A stretch of 64,000 nt of DNA from Streptomyces sp. RKAG293 (GCF_023701745.1 NZ_JAJOZB010000001.1:5493501-5557500), one strand, 5' to 3'; shown: positions 49,964-57,656, counted from the stretch's first letter. The notes: generated from the letters alone by a model not told the origin. Translations and numbers: made by a program.

Positions 49964-50041
49964 GGGGCGGGGCTTCGAAATCGACTATTTACGGGCGTGG
50001 CCGCCCACAAATAGCTCGGCAGCATTTCGAAACCCCACCCC
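49964..50041. repeat. 78-bp structured inverted repeat, copy C
   Basis: Outer arms 49964-49981 and 50024-50041, inner stem CTATTTACGGGCG/CGCCCACAAATAG, loop TGGC, internal loop CGA / CTCGGCAGC. The non-Watson-Crick positions become G-T pairs only when read on the minus strand. Confidence 0.9.
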
Positions 50042-50101
50042 TGCGGACCCGTCCCCCTCACGTCACGACCACTCGTGCCCCTGCGGCCCGGCGCGAAGGC
50101 G

Positions 50102-50167
50102 TCAGGCCCGAAGGGACTGTCCGAGCCCTGACGCCAGCGGCATCCGCAGTCCCAGCGGCGCGGAGCC
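50102..50167 (-). pseudogene. Duplicated 3' end of the neighbouring alpha/beta hydrolase gene
   Basis: Read on the minus strand this stretch encodes PLGLRMPLASGLGQSLRA followed by TGA, matching the last 18 residues of the intact hydrolase at 50639-51415 with one difference (Leu for Phe), and the DNA is also clearly alike. The rest of the copied gene is absent. The DUF6247-like gene lies between the remnant and the intact copy. Confidence 0.8.
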
Positions 50168-50253
50168 TCTGTGCGGAACCCTCGGCGGGTAGCGTGCAAC
50201 GGCAAGTCAGGCTCTGGTCGCTTCGTCGGCTGGGCTCTTGTGAAGGAGGACCT
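50168..50253. other. Leader region of the DUF6247-like gene
   Basis: Short intergenic stretch after the hydrolase remnant; contains AAGGAGGA just before the GTG at 50254. No promoter boxes stand out. Confidence 0.35.
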
Positions 50254-50634
50254 GTGACCGCGCAATACCCAGAGGATGACGAGCCGCTCATCCCGCTGCC
50301 GCCACTGACGGAGGCTTCACTGAGGGTGGCAGTGAATCACCTCAGTCTGCCCAACGGGGTCCAGTTCGAAGGGGAAATGCGGACCGCCTGGGAGACGGCG
50401 ATCCAGACTTCCAGCCTGGCGCCCATGCATGCCTTCCTGCGGAAGTGGGGGGTGTGGGTGGCGATCAACCGCTACCCCGCCCGTGTAGCTCGGTTGCATG
50501 AATGCGAGCGGATCTTCGCGGAGTCCGAGGAGCGGGCCGCGCGGAGGGCGGCGACTGCGGAGATCGGCGCGATGCTGCGGCAGGTGGAGCGGGAGATCAA
50601 GAACTACGTTGACGTGGCAGATCCCCAGGCGTGA
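50254..50634 (+). CDS. DUF6247-like small protein
   Basis: 126 residues from a GTG with AAGGAGGA upstream. LPPLTEASLRVAVNHLSLPNGVQFEGEMRTAWETAIQTSSLAPMHAFLRKWGVWVAINRYP followed by a charged helical tail (RLHECERIFAESEERAARRAATAEIGAMLRQVEREIKNYV). The first part resembles DUF6247 proteins, which I associate with toxin-antitoxin-like or accessory loci, but the match is from memory. No toxin gene adjoins. Its stop is 4 nt from the stop of the convergent hydrolase gene, and the hydrolase end is duplicated on its other side, so it probably arrived by insertion. Confidence 0.6.
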   Translation: MTAQYPEDDEPLIPLPPLTEASLRVAVNHLSLPNGVQFEGEMRTAWETAIQTSSLAPMHAFLRKWGVWVAINRYPARVARLHECERIFAESEERAARRAATAEIGAMLRQVEREIKNYVDVADPQA

Positions 50635-50638
50635 ACGC

Positions 50639-51415
50639 TCACGCCCGGAGGGACTGGCCGAAGCCGGAGGCGAGTGGCATGCGCAGGCCCAGCGGCGGTG
50701 GAGCCGCCAGTGCGTCCGCGATGGGGCGGGCGAAGGGGCGGTCGAGGAGGGCGCCCAGGGTGAAGTCGGTGGTGAGGGCGAAGATTTCGGCGCGGTGTTG
50801 GTGGAGGGTGTGGCCGTCGGTGTGGACCTCGAAGCGGCAGACGTCGCGGTTGACCTTCTTGGCGCGTTCCGCGAGGAGGTAGGAGAGCTCGGGATCGGTG
50901 GCGAAGTCGTCGGTGCCGTGGGCTATGAGGACCTGGCGGCCGATGAGCTGTTTCACCGGATCGGGTTCCTCGCCGGGCGGCAGCCAAGGGGACAGCGCCA
51001 CAACGGAGTTGACGGCGGGGTGGCCCGCCGCGTGCAGGGCCGCGCGGGCGCCCATGTCCATGCCGACGAGGCAGACCGGGACATCGCCGTAGCGGCGGAC
51101 GATCTCGCCGACGGCCCATGTGGCGTCCTCCGCCGGGTGGGCGTTGCCGCCGTTCCAGCCGCGGTAGCGGTAGTGGACGACATGGGCGGCGAGACCGTCG
51201 GCCCGGCCCTCGCGCACCAGGTGGCGGGCGAGCGGCCACATGAGGGCGGCGGCGAGGGGGGAGCGGCGGCGGGTGCTGGTGGCGTCGCCGCCGGGGAGGA
51301 CGAGGACGACGGCGCGGACCGTCTCCGCGGTCTCGCGCCGTGGGGCGGGAACGAGTCCCGGCGCGACCGGCCGGCCGAGCCGGGCACCCCGCGCCGTTAA
51401 TGCTTGCGAAGCCAT
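50639..51415 (-). CDS. Alpha/beta hydrolase (dienelactone-hydrolase-like) with an Asp at the nucleophile elbow
   Basis: 258 residues. VRAVVLVLPGGDAT (oxyanion-type HGG-like turn), VHYRYRGWNGGNAHPAEDATWAVGEIVRRYG, nucleophile elbow LVGMDMGARAALHAAGHP, VVALSPWLPPGEE, QVLIAHGTDD and DGHTLHQHR (candidate acid and His). The elbow reads G-x-D-x-G, not G-x-S-x-G. No signal peptide. Divergent from adenosine deaminase across 100 bp containing the nucleoside operator copy 3. Substrate unknown. Confidence 0.8.
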   Translation of the reverse strand: MASQALTARGARLGRPVAPGLVPAPRRETAETVRAVVLVLPGGDATSTRRRSPLAAALMWPLARHLVREGRADGLAAHVVHYRYRGWNGGNAHPAEDATWAVGEIVRRYGDVPVCLVGMDMGARAALHAAGHPAVNSVVALSPWLPPGEEPDPVKQLIGRQVLIAHGTDDFATDPELSYLLAERAKKVNRDVCRFEVHTDGHTLHQHRAEIFALTTDFTLGALLDRPFARPIADALAAPPPLGLRMPLASGFGQSLRA

Positions 51416-51487
51416 GGCCCAACGATGGCAGACGGAAGGGTGTGCGCTACATGTCCGTGCGGAAAATAATCCGTCCCGGGAGGTGAT

Positions 51488-51499
51488 CTACGCGCGTAG
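51488..51499. promoter_or_regulatory. Perfect palindromic operator CTACGCGCGTAG (copy 3) before adenosine deaminase
   Basis: Identical to the site before the nucleoside ABC operon. TATCGT at 51504-51509 is a likely -10 with 6 nt to the A of the ATG at 51516 (leaderless), so the operator occupies the -35/-10 spacer. It lies in the divergent gap with the hydrolase gene, which may share control. Confidence 0.8.
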
Positions 51500-51515
51500 G
51501 CGGTATCGTTCGTGA

Positions 51516-52682
51516 ATGCAGAGCCAGAAAACGAGCACCCCGACCCCGGACCAGATCCGTCGCGCGCCCAAGGTGCTCCTCCATGACCACCTCGACGGCG
51601 GGCTGCGCCCCGGCACGATCGTCGATCTCGCCCGCGAAACCGGATACACCGGTCTCCCCGAGTCCGATCCGGACAAGCTCGGCACCTGGTTCCGCGAGGC
51701 CGCCGACTCCGGCTCCCTGGAGCGGTACCTGGAGACGTTCGCCCACACCTGCGCGGTCATGCAGACCCGCGAGGCGCTGGTGCGGGTCGCCGCCGAGTGT
51801 GCCGAGGACCTCGCGGCCGACGGTGTCGTGTACGCGGAGATCCGCTACGCCCCCGAGCAGCACCTCGAAGCCGGACTGACCCTCGAAGAGGTCGTCGAAG
51901 CGGTCAACGAGGGCTTCCGTGAGGGCGAGCGCCGGGCCCGTGAGGACGGCAACCGCATCCGCGTCGGCGCGCTGCTGACCGCGATGCGGCACGCGGCCCG
52001 CTCGCTGGAGATCGCCGAACTCGCCAACCGCTACCGGGACCACGGCGTCGTCGGCTTCGACATCGCGGGCGCCGAGGCGGGCTTCCCGCCCACCCGGCAC
52101 CTGGACGCCTTCGAGTACCTCAAGCGGGAGAACAACCACTTCACGATCCACGCCGGCGAGGCCTTCGGGCTGCCGTCGATCTGGCAGGCGCTGCAGTGGT
52201 GCGGCGCCGACCGGCTCGGGCACGGGGTGCGCATCATCGACGACATCCAGGTCGCCGAGGACGGTGCGGTCAAGCTGGGCCCGCTCGCCAGCTACGTCCG
52301 CGACAAGCGGATCCCGCTGGAGATGTGCCCGTCGTCCAACCTGCAGACGGCGGCCGCCGCCTCGTACGCCGAGCACCCCATCGGGTTGCTGCGCCGGCTG
52401 CACTTCCGGGTCACGGTGAACACCGACAACCGGCTGATGAGCGGCACGAGCATGAGCCGTGAGTTCGAGCACCTGGTCGAGGCTTTCGCGTACTCCCTCG
52501 ATGACCTGCAGTGGTTTACGGTCAATGCGATGAAATCAGCATTCATCCCTTTCGATGAACGTCTCGCGATGATCAATGACGTAATCAAGCCCGGATACGC
52601 CGAACTGAAGGCGGAGTGGCTGTTCCAGCAGGCCGCCGCCACACCGGCGCTGGCCAGCGGTTCTGCCACGCCGCAGGGCTGA
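51516..52682 (+). CDS. add: Adenosine deaminase
   Basis: 388 residues with all ADA motifs: zinc ligands in LLHDHLDGGLRP, EIRYAPEQHL, substrate Gly-Phe loop VVGFDIAGAEAGFPP, catalytic HAGEAFG, GADRLGHGVRI (His ligand) and VTVNTDNRLMSGTS (Asp ligand). Hydrolyses (deoxy)adenosine to (deoxy)inosine in purine salvage. No ribosome site; the ATG coincides with the predicted +1 of a leaderless transcript. Strong terminator at 52696-52731. Confidence 0.97.
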   Translation: MQSQKTSTPTPDQIRRAPKVLLHDHLDGGLRPGTIVDLARETGYTGLPESDPDKLGTWFREAADSGSLERYLETFAHTCAVMQTREALVRVAAECAEDLAADGVVYAEIRYAPEQHLEAGLTLEEVVEAVNEGFREGERRAREDGNRIRVGALLTAMRHAARSLEIAELANRYRDHGVVGFDIAGAEAGFPPTRHLDAFEYLKRENNHFTIHAGEAFGLPSIWQALQWCGADRLGHGVRIIDDIQVAEDGAVKLGPLASYVRDKRIPLEMCPSSNLQTAAAASYAEHPIGLLRRLHFRVTVNTDNRLMSGTSMSREFEHLVEAFAYSLDDLQWFTVNAMKSAFIPFDERLAMINDVIKPGYAELKAEWLFQQAAATPALASGSATPQG

Positions 52683-52695
52683 TCGGGAAACCTTC

Positions 52696-52731
52696 GGGCG
52701 TGGCCGTGACCCCCGGGTTACGGCCACGCCC
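52696..52731 (+). terminator. Intrinsic terminator of adenosine deaminase
   Basis: A 16-17-bp stem (GGGCGTGGCCGTGACC with GGTTACGGCCACGCCC, one G-T pair) and a 3-4-nt loop, followed by a locally A/T-rich ATATTTT at 52736-52742. Confidence 0.9.
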
Positions 52732-52786
52732 GTACATATTTTCCCCGCTTGCACCCTTCGTGATGTCATGACTACGTTCCGGAGCC

Positions 52787-53134
52787 ATGACGACCCGAAC
52801 CATGAAGACCCTTGGTGCCGCCGCTCTCGGCGTCGCCTTCGCCGCCGCTGCCGCAGGCTCCGCCTCGGCCGCCGCCCTCCCCGCCGTCGACGCCCTGGGC
52901 ACGGTGGGCCAGCTGGCCGGCCAGCTGCCGACCGGCCAGGTCACCGACGCCCTGCCCGGTCTCAGCACGGCCACCGAGTCCACCAAGACGGTGCTCACCG
53001 GAAGCGGCTCCACGCTGCCGGAGGCCCAGAAGGACCCGGTCGGCGGCCTCCTCGGCGGTCTGCCGGTCGGGGGCAAGCAGCTGCCGACCGGCCCGATCTC
53101 CAGCAACGCGCTGCCCGGCGGCCTGCTCGGCTGA
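52787..53134 (+). CDS. Small secreted protein, hypothetical
   Basis: 115 residues. Signal peptide MKTLGAAALGVAFAAAAAGSASA (cleavage near AAALPAVDAL), mature part about 85 residues, rich in Gly/Leu/Pro with repeated (L)PTGQ/LPTGP and GGLLGGLP. No cysteine. It resembles the protein at 59714-60106 in size and in a C-terminus ending GLLG/LLPG, a type of abundant small exported protein in Streptomyces with no assigned role. ATG 52787 and ATG 52802 are both possible. Confidence 0.75.
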   Translation: MTTRTMKTLGAAALGVAFAAAAAGSASAAALPAVDALGTVGQLAGQLPTGQVTDALPGLSTATESTKTVLTGSGSTLPEAQKDPVGGLLGGLPVGGKQLPTGPISSNALPGGLLG

Positions 53135-53265
53135 CCCTCCACACCCACCCCGCGGTGCCCAGCCGCGGACCGACCAGCGACCGCTCAGCGCATCGTGACG
53201 CGGCGACGGGCCGTACCCTGCCTTCCCGGCGGAGTACGGTCCGTCGCTCTTGCTACGCTCCGCGC

Positions 53266-53988
53266 GTGCACATTCCCCAGAAGATCGCCGGGTTCGCGCT
53301 GCTCGCACCGCTGTTGCTCGTCACGGCCTGCAGCGGATCGGCCGGCGGCGACACGGCCGGGGCCTCCACCGGGCCCGGCGCCACCACGCCGGCCGCGCTG
53401 CCCGCGCGCACCGCGCTGGAGCGGACGGCGCTCGTGCCGGGGGACGTGCCGGGCTTCACGGTGACCGCGGGCGACGCCGCAGGTGCGGCGGCCGACGCGA
53501 CGGTGGCCGACAAGCGCGCGTGCCAGCCGCTCGCCGATCTGCTCTCCGGGCGTCCGCCGGCCGGTGCCAAGGAGACCGTCCCGAGGGCGCTCGCCCCGGC
53601 CGGCCAGAAGATGCCCGGCGCTGGCGTCACCGTCACGCTCTCCGGCTACGGCGGCGGGGGAGCGCAGAAGGCGGTCACGGCCCTGCGGACCGCGGTGCAC
53701 GCGTGCGCGGCGGGGTTCAAGCCGGTCATCGGGGGCGTCACCGGTGTGCCTGTGGCGGTCGCCCCGCGCCCCGCGCTCAAGCTGGGCGACGACGATCTGC
53801 GGTTCGCGCTCGGCTTCGCGGCGGGCGGCAGCGGCGCACGGCAGGACTTCGTCGTGATCCGTACCGGCTCGACCGTCAGCATCTTCCGCGGCGCGGACGT
53901 CACCCTGGCGAAGAGCTACGACGTGCCGGCCGCGGTGGTGACCGCGCAGCTGAAGAAGCTGGGCGCGCCGGTCACCAAGCGGCGGTAG
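53266..53988 (+). CDS. Putative lipoprotein
   Basis: 240 residues. Lipoprotein signal HIPQKIAGFALLAPLLLVTACSGS with the lipidated Cys at about 23; then a mature domain starting LERTALVPGDVPGFTVTAGD with one Cys pair (KRACQPLADLLSG, TAVHACAAGF), conserved-looking in actinobacterial lipoproteins of unknown function. The -10-like TACGCT at 53254-53259 is 6 nt from the GTG, suggesting a leaderless transcript. The 3' end overlaps the convergent PspC gene by 17 nt. Confidence 0.75.
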   Translation: MHIPQKIAGFALLAPLLLVTACSGSAGGDTAGASTGPGATTPAALPARTALERTALVPGDVPGFTVTAGDAAGAAADATVADKRACQPLADLLSGRPPAGAKETVPRALAPAGQKMPGAGVTVTLSGYGGGGAQKAVTALRTAVHACAAGFKPVIGGVTGVPVAVAPRPALKLGDDDLRFALGFAAGGSGARQDFVVIRTGSTVSIFRGADVTLAKSYDVPAAVVTAQLKKLGAPVTKRR

Positions 53989-54172
53989 CGGACTTCTCCG
54001 CCGGGAGCATCACCCACAGGGCGATGTACAGCAGGAACTGCGGGCCGGGAAGCAGGCACGACAGCAGGAAGATCACCCGCATCGTCGTGGCGGAGGTGCC
54101 GAACCGGTTGGCCAGCGCGGCGCAGACGCCACCGATCATGCGGCCGTGGCTGGGGCGGGCGAGGCTGCTCAT
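53972..54172 (-). CDS. PspC-domain small membrane protein
   Basis: 66 residues, essentially a single PspC domain: MIGGVCAALANRFGTSATTMRVIFLLSCLLPGPQFLLYIALWVMLP. The GVCAGLA-type amphipathic segment and one hydrophobic hairpin are the family marks, linked to membrane-stress sensing. CAGGAGTACGAG gives a good ribosome site for the ATG. Confidence 0.93.
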   Translation of the reverse strand: MSSLARPSHGRMIGGVCAALANRFGTSATTMRVIFLLSCLLPGPQFLLYIALWVMLPAEKSATAAW

Positions 54173-54263
54173 CTCGTACTCCTGTCGGAAGGTCGGATGC
54201 CGGACGGTTCCGGTGTTCCGATGTCTCCAACGCTACGAGTACATACCCCGTCGAATCATCGCT

Positions 54264-54818
54264 CTACGGGGCGATCCCGACCCTGGGAGTCGTCGGGGAC
54301 GATCCCTGAGGCCGGGCCCGGGGTCCGCTCCGGGTGAGCGCACCGAACCCGCGGCGGCGCAGCAGCCGCCGGGCCGCGGGGACGACCGCCAGATACGCCA
54401 GCGCGACGCCCGCGGTGTTCAGCAGCAGCGCGTCGATGTCGAAGATCTGGCCCGGCACCACCGTCTGCAGGAACTCCACGGACAGCGACACCATCAGCCC
54501 GGCGAAGACCGTGCGGGCGAAGGAGCCGATCCCGGGGGTGCGGATCCGGCCGCCCGTCATCGGCAGCAGGACACCGAGCGGGGCGAGCAGCAGCAGCCCC
54601 GCGAGGATCCGCCGGGCGGCCTCGAACGGGCTCATGGCCAGGTCGGCGTGGATGGTGCCGAAGGGTCGCAGATTGGGCGCCGACACCCAGGGAACGTAGT
54701 GCGGCCTGAGCATCAGCCATCCGACGAGGGACAGATGCACGGCGGTGAGCACCAGGCCCATCGCGCGTGCCTTCAGGATCGGAGCTTCAGGCTGCACGAG
54801 GGGAATGACGCCATTCAC
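54264..54818 (-). CDS. VanZ-family membrane protein
   Basis: 184 residues with four to five membrane helices: MGLVLTAVHLSLVGWLMLRP, NLRPFGTIHADLA, AARRILAGLLLLAPLGVLLPM, FAGLMVSLSVEFLQTVVPGQIFDIDALLLNTAGVALAYLAV. The E-(F/L)xQ ... FDxxDxxxNxxG signature is typical of VanZ. The GTG at 54818 overlaps the stop of the upstream lipoprotein gene (GTGA), so it extends the afsQ operon. Role unknown; VanZ proteins can affect glycopeptide tolerance. Confidence 0.88.
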   Translation of the reverse strand: MNGVIPLVQPEAPILKARAMGLVLTAVHLSLVGWLMLRPHYVPWVSAPNLRPFGTIHADLAMSPFEAARRILAGLLLLAPLGVLLPMTGGRIRTPGIGSFARTVFAGLMVSLSVEFLQTVVPGQIFDIDALLLNTAGVALAYLAVVPAARRLLRRRGFGALTRSGPRARPQGSSPTTPRVGIAP

Positions 54819-55480
54819 TTGACGACGGTTCCCGCCGTGTCCGCCGCGTCCGGCCTGGTGCGCAGTGCGGACGTGCAGAGGTAGCGCTTGACGGGGTCCG
54901 CGGCATCCGGACCGCCGAGCAGTACGGAGCGGTCCGCGAGGCCGACACCGGGCGCGGCCGTGAAGGTGCACACCAGCTGGGCCAGCGCGAAGGACGGCAG
55001 TTCGTCCAGCGACAGGTTCAGCCGCAGCGCGTCCTTCGGATCACCCGGCCTGGGGCCGGTGATGCCCAGGTTGCCGGGCACCTCGGTGGCGAACCCGGCC
55101 TCCGCCTCCCCGGCCGACGGCCGGCGCTGCAGCTGGCCGAGCAGCTCATGGGCGGCGGCCAGCCGGCTCACCGGAGCGGGGCGCGCCCCGCTGATGTCGG
55201 AGGTGGTGACGGTCCGGGTGACCTGCGCGGCCAGCGCGCTGCACACCAGGTACACCTTCACGACGGTGGCGCCGGGCGTCTCCGGCGGGACGGTCGCCGG
55301 GGGCACGGCGCACGACACCCGGGTGGGCGCGGGTCCCGCGTCCACCGGCACGGTGGTCGTCCGGATGCCGCAGCCGCAGGCGGTGGCGGTGATGAGCGCC
55401 GCGAGCAGCGCGGCGGTGCGGATCGTACGGGCCCGCGAGGAGCGGACGCCGTTCCTCAGGAGGGACGTCATGGTCGTCAC
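54815..55480 (-). CDS. Lipoprotein of the afsQ operon
   Basis: 221 residues. Signal and lipobox RTAALLAALITATACGCG; the mature domain (VPVDAGPAPTRVSCAVPP..ATVVKVYLVCSALAAQVTRTV..LLGQLQRRPSAGEAEAGFATEVPGNLGITGPRPGD..DALRLNLSLDELPSFALAQLVCTF) resembles GerMN-type folds seen in lipoproteins next to sensor kinases. GTG at 55480 overlaps the afsQ2 stop by 4 bp. It is the counterpart, from memory, of the lipoprotein gene after afsQ2 in S. coelicolor and might modulate the kinase outside the membrane. Confidence 0.85.
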   Translation of the reverse strand: MTTMTSLLRNGVRSSRARTIRTAALLAALITATACGCGIRTTTVPVDAGPAPTRVSCAVPPATVPPETPGATVVKVYLVCSALAAQVTRTVTTSDISGARPAPVSRLAAAHELLGQLQRRPSAGEAEAGFATEVPGNLGITGPRPGDPKDALRLNLSLDELPSFALAQLVCTFTAAPGVGLADRSVLLGGPDAADPVKRYLCTSALRTRPDAADTAGTVVK

Positions 55481-56973
55481 GGTCGGCCGTCCTCGTCGCC
55501 GTCGGGCAGTGCCTCGGCGGGCCGCACCGGCAGGTACAGGGTGAAGACGGCGCCGCCGCCCGGCGCGTTCGCGGCGGTGATGTCGCCGTCGTGGATGTGC
55601 GCGTTCTCCATCGCGATCGACAGGCCGAGCCCGCTGCCCTCCGAACGGGCGCGGGACGCGTCCGCCTTGTAGAAACGGTCGAAGACGTGCGGCAGCACGT
55701 CCTCGGGGATGCCGGGACCGTTGTCCGCGACGGTGATGACCAGCTGGTCCTCGGCGGTCCGCACCGACACCCGGACCGGGGAGCCGCCGTGCTTGAGGGC
55801 GTTGCCGATCAGATTCGCCATGATCACATCGAGCCGGCGCGGGTCGAGGCGCACGAAGATGCCGCGCGGCGCGTCCAGCTCGACGGAGTCCAGCCAGGCC
55901 CGCGCGTCCATGCATGCGGTCACCATGTCGGCCACGTCGACCTCGTCGAGCAGCAGCCGTGCGGTGCCCGCGTCGAAGCGGGTGACCTCCATCAGGTTCT
56001 CCACCAGCTCGTTGAGCCGGCGGGTCTCGCTGACCACCAGGCGCACGGCTGGCGCGATCATCGGGTCGAGGGAGTCGGCCTCGTCCTCCAGCACCTCCGT
56101 GACGGCGGTGATCGCGGTGAGTGGGGTGCGCAGCTCGTGCGACATGTCGGCGACGAAGCGGCGGCTCGACGCCTCCCGCGCGCTCAGCTCCTCCACCCGC
56201 GTCTCCAGGGCCTCCGCCGCCTTGTTGAACGTCCTGGACAGCTCCGCCAGCTCGTCCGTGCCCGACACCTTGAGCCGGGTGCCGAGCTGTCCCTCGCCGA
56301 GCTGCTGCGCCGCGACGCCGAGCCGCTGGACGGGCCGCAGCACCGTGGAGGCGGCCGCCTGGGCCAGCAGGGCGGAGCCGATCAGCGCGAGCATCGTGGC
56401 GATCCCCAGCGACCAGGCCAGCGAGTTGAGGTCCTTGCGTTCGGCGTCCAGCGACTTGAGCATGTAGCCGGTCGGGCCGTCGTCCATGATCTTCGCGCCG
56501 GCCACCAGGTACGGCGTGCCGTGCAGCGAGATCCGCAGCCAGTGCAGGTGGTACTTGTTGTCCTGTTGCTTGTGCCGGGTGTTCACCGCGTCCTGCAGCG
56601 CCTTCGGCACATCGTCCAGGGTGAAGACGTCCCGGCTGGAGGGCGCCGCGCACGGCCCGTTGTCCGGGGTCCTGTCGATGAGCAGCACCGCGTAGCTGCC
56701 CGGGCCGCCCATCTCGTCGGCGGCGTCCTTCAGCCCCTCGCACGGCGGGTTGACCGGCAGCGAGGCCGCGTTGCGCTGCAGCGAGTCGCGGAAGTCGTTG
56801 AGCGCGGAGTTCTGCGCACGGGTCAGCACCGCGTCACGGTTCAGCCAGTACGCGATCCCGGAGGCCGACACCGCGGCGGTCAGCGCCACCGCGGCGAACA
56901 CCGCGACCAGCCGCAGCCGCAGGCTGGTCCAGCGCAGCAGGCCGGTGGCCCAGCCGAAGAACCGGTCCGTCAC
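55477..56973 (-). CDS. afsQ2: Sensor histidine kinase AfsQ2
   Basis: 498 residues. TM1 (LRLVAVFAAVALTAAVSASGIAYWL), extracytoplasmic sensor (about 45-165), TM2 (LAWSLGIATMLALIGSALLAQAAAS), HAMP (RPVQRLGVAAQQLGEGQLGTRLKVSGTDELAELSRTFN), H-box VADMSHELRTPLTAIT, N-box ANLIGNALKHGG, DNGPGIPEDVLPHVFDRFYKADASRARSEGSGLGLSI. The whole set (regulator, kinase, lipoprotein, divergent ECF sigma) matches the afsQ locus, which tunes antibiotic production and nitrogen/carbon responses in S. coelicolor. GTG start overlaps the afsQ1 stop by 4 bp. Confidence 0.93.
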   Translation of the reverse strand: MTDRFFGWATGLLRWTSLRLRLVAVFAAVALTAAVSASGIAYWLNRDAVLTRAQNSALNDFRDSLQRNAASLPVNPPCEGLKDAADEMGGPGSYAVLLIDRTPDNGPCAAPSSRDVFTLDDVPKALQDAVNTRHKQQDNKYHLHWLRISLHGTPYLVAGAKIMDDGPTGYMLKSLDAERKDLNSLAWSLGIATMLALIGSALLAQAAASTVLRPVQRLGVAAQQLGEGQLGTRLKVSGTDELAELSRTFNKAAEALETRVEELSAREASSRRFVADMSHELRTPLTAITAVTEVLEDEADSLDPMIAPAVRLVVSETRRLNELVENLMEVTRFDAGTARLLLDEVDVADMVTACMDARAWLDSVELDAPRGIFVRLDPRRLDVIMANLIGNALKHGGSPVRVSVRTAEDQLVITVADNGPGIPEDVLPHVFDRFYKADASRARSEGSGLGLSIAMENAHIHDGDITAANAPGGGAVFTLYLPVRPAEALPDGDEDGRP

Positions 56974-57656
56974 TGCGGCGTGTCCAGGCGGTATCCGACA
57001 CCGCGGACCGTACGGATGAGGGTCGGTGACGACGGAACGTCCTCGATCTTCGCGCGCAGCCGCTGCACACAGGCGTCGACCAGCCGCGAGTCACCGAGGT
57101 AGTCGTGCTCCCACACCAGCCGCAGCAACTGCTGTCGGGACAGGGCCTGGCCGGGCCGGCGGCTCAGCTCCAGCAGCAGCCGCAGCTCGGTCGGCGTCAG
57201 CTGCAGATCCTCGCCGTCCTTCGTCACCGTCATCGCCGAACGGTCGATCACGATGGAGCCGAAGGCCGCGGAGTCCGTGCTGTCGCGCTCACCGCGGCGC
57301 AGCACGGCGCGGATGCGGGCGTCGAGCACCCGGGGCTGGACGGGCTTGATGACGTAGTCGTCGGCCCCCGACTCCAGCCCCACCACGACGTCGATGTCGT
57401 CGCTGCGGGCGGTCAGCAGGATGATCGGCAGCTGGTCGGTGCGGCGGATCCGGCGGCAGACCTCGAAACCGTCGATGCCCGGCAGCATCACATCCAGCAC
57501 GATCAGGTCGGGGCGCTGCTCCTTGAGCAGCTTCAGGCCGTCCTCGCCCGTCGCCGCGGCAACCACACGGTGGCCCTGGCGGGACAGGCCGAGTTCGAGG
57601 CCGGTACGGATGGCGTCGTCATCCTCGATAAGCAACAGGAAAGGCACGCCGGTCAT
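56970..57656 (-). CDS. afsQ1: Response regulator AfsQ1
   Basis: 228 residues from ATG 57656; a GTG at 57647 would give 225, the length I remember for S. coelicolor AfsQ1. Receiver: LLLIEDDDAIRTGLELGLSRQGH, phospho-Asp in LIVLDVMLPGIDGFEVCRRI, ILLTARSDD, DDYVIKPVQPRVLDARI. Effector: LQLTPTELRLLLELSRRPGQALSRQQLLRLVWEHDYLGDSRLVDACVQRLRAKIEDVPSSPTLIRTVRGVGYRLD. A perfect AfsQ1-type box lies in its own upstream region, shared with sigQ, which implies autoregulation and sigQ activation. Confidence 0.95.
   Translation of the reverse strand: MTGVPFLLLIEDDDAIRTGLELGLSRQGHRVVAAATGEDGLKLLKEQRPDLIVLDVMLPGIDGFEVCRRIRRTDQLPIILLTARSDDIDVVVGLESGADDYVIKPVQPRVLDARIRAVLRRGERDSTDSAAFGSIVIDRSAMTVTKDGEDLQLTPTELRLLLELSRRPGQALSRQQLLRLVWEHDYLGDSRLVDACVQRLRAKIEDVPSSPTLIRTVRGVGYRLDTPQ

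Noticed and set aside
45442..50041. CRISPR array suggested by repeated palindromic units
   Set aside because: Units are 2-2.5 kb apart, in both orientations, with genes between and no cas genes.
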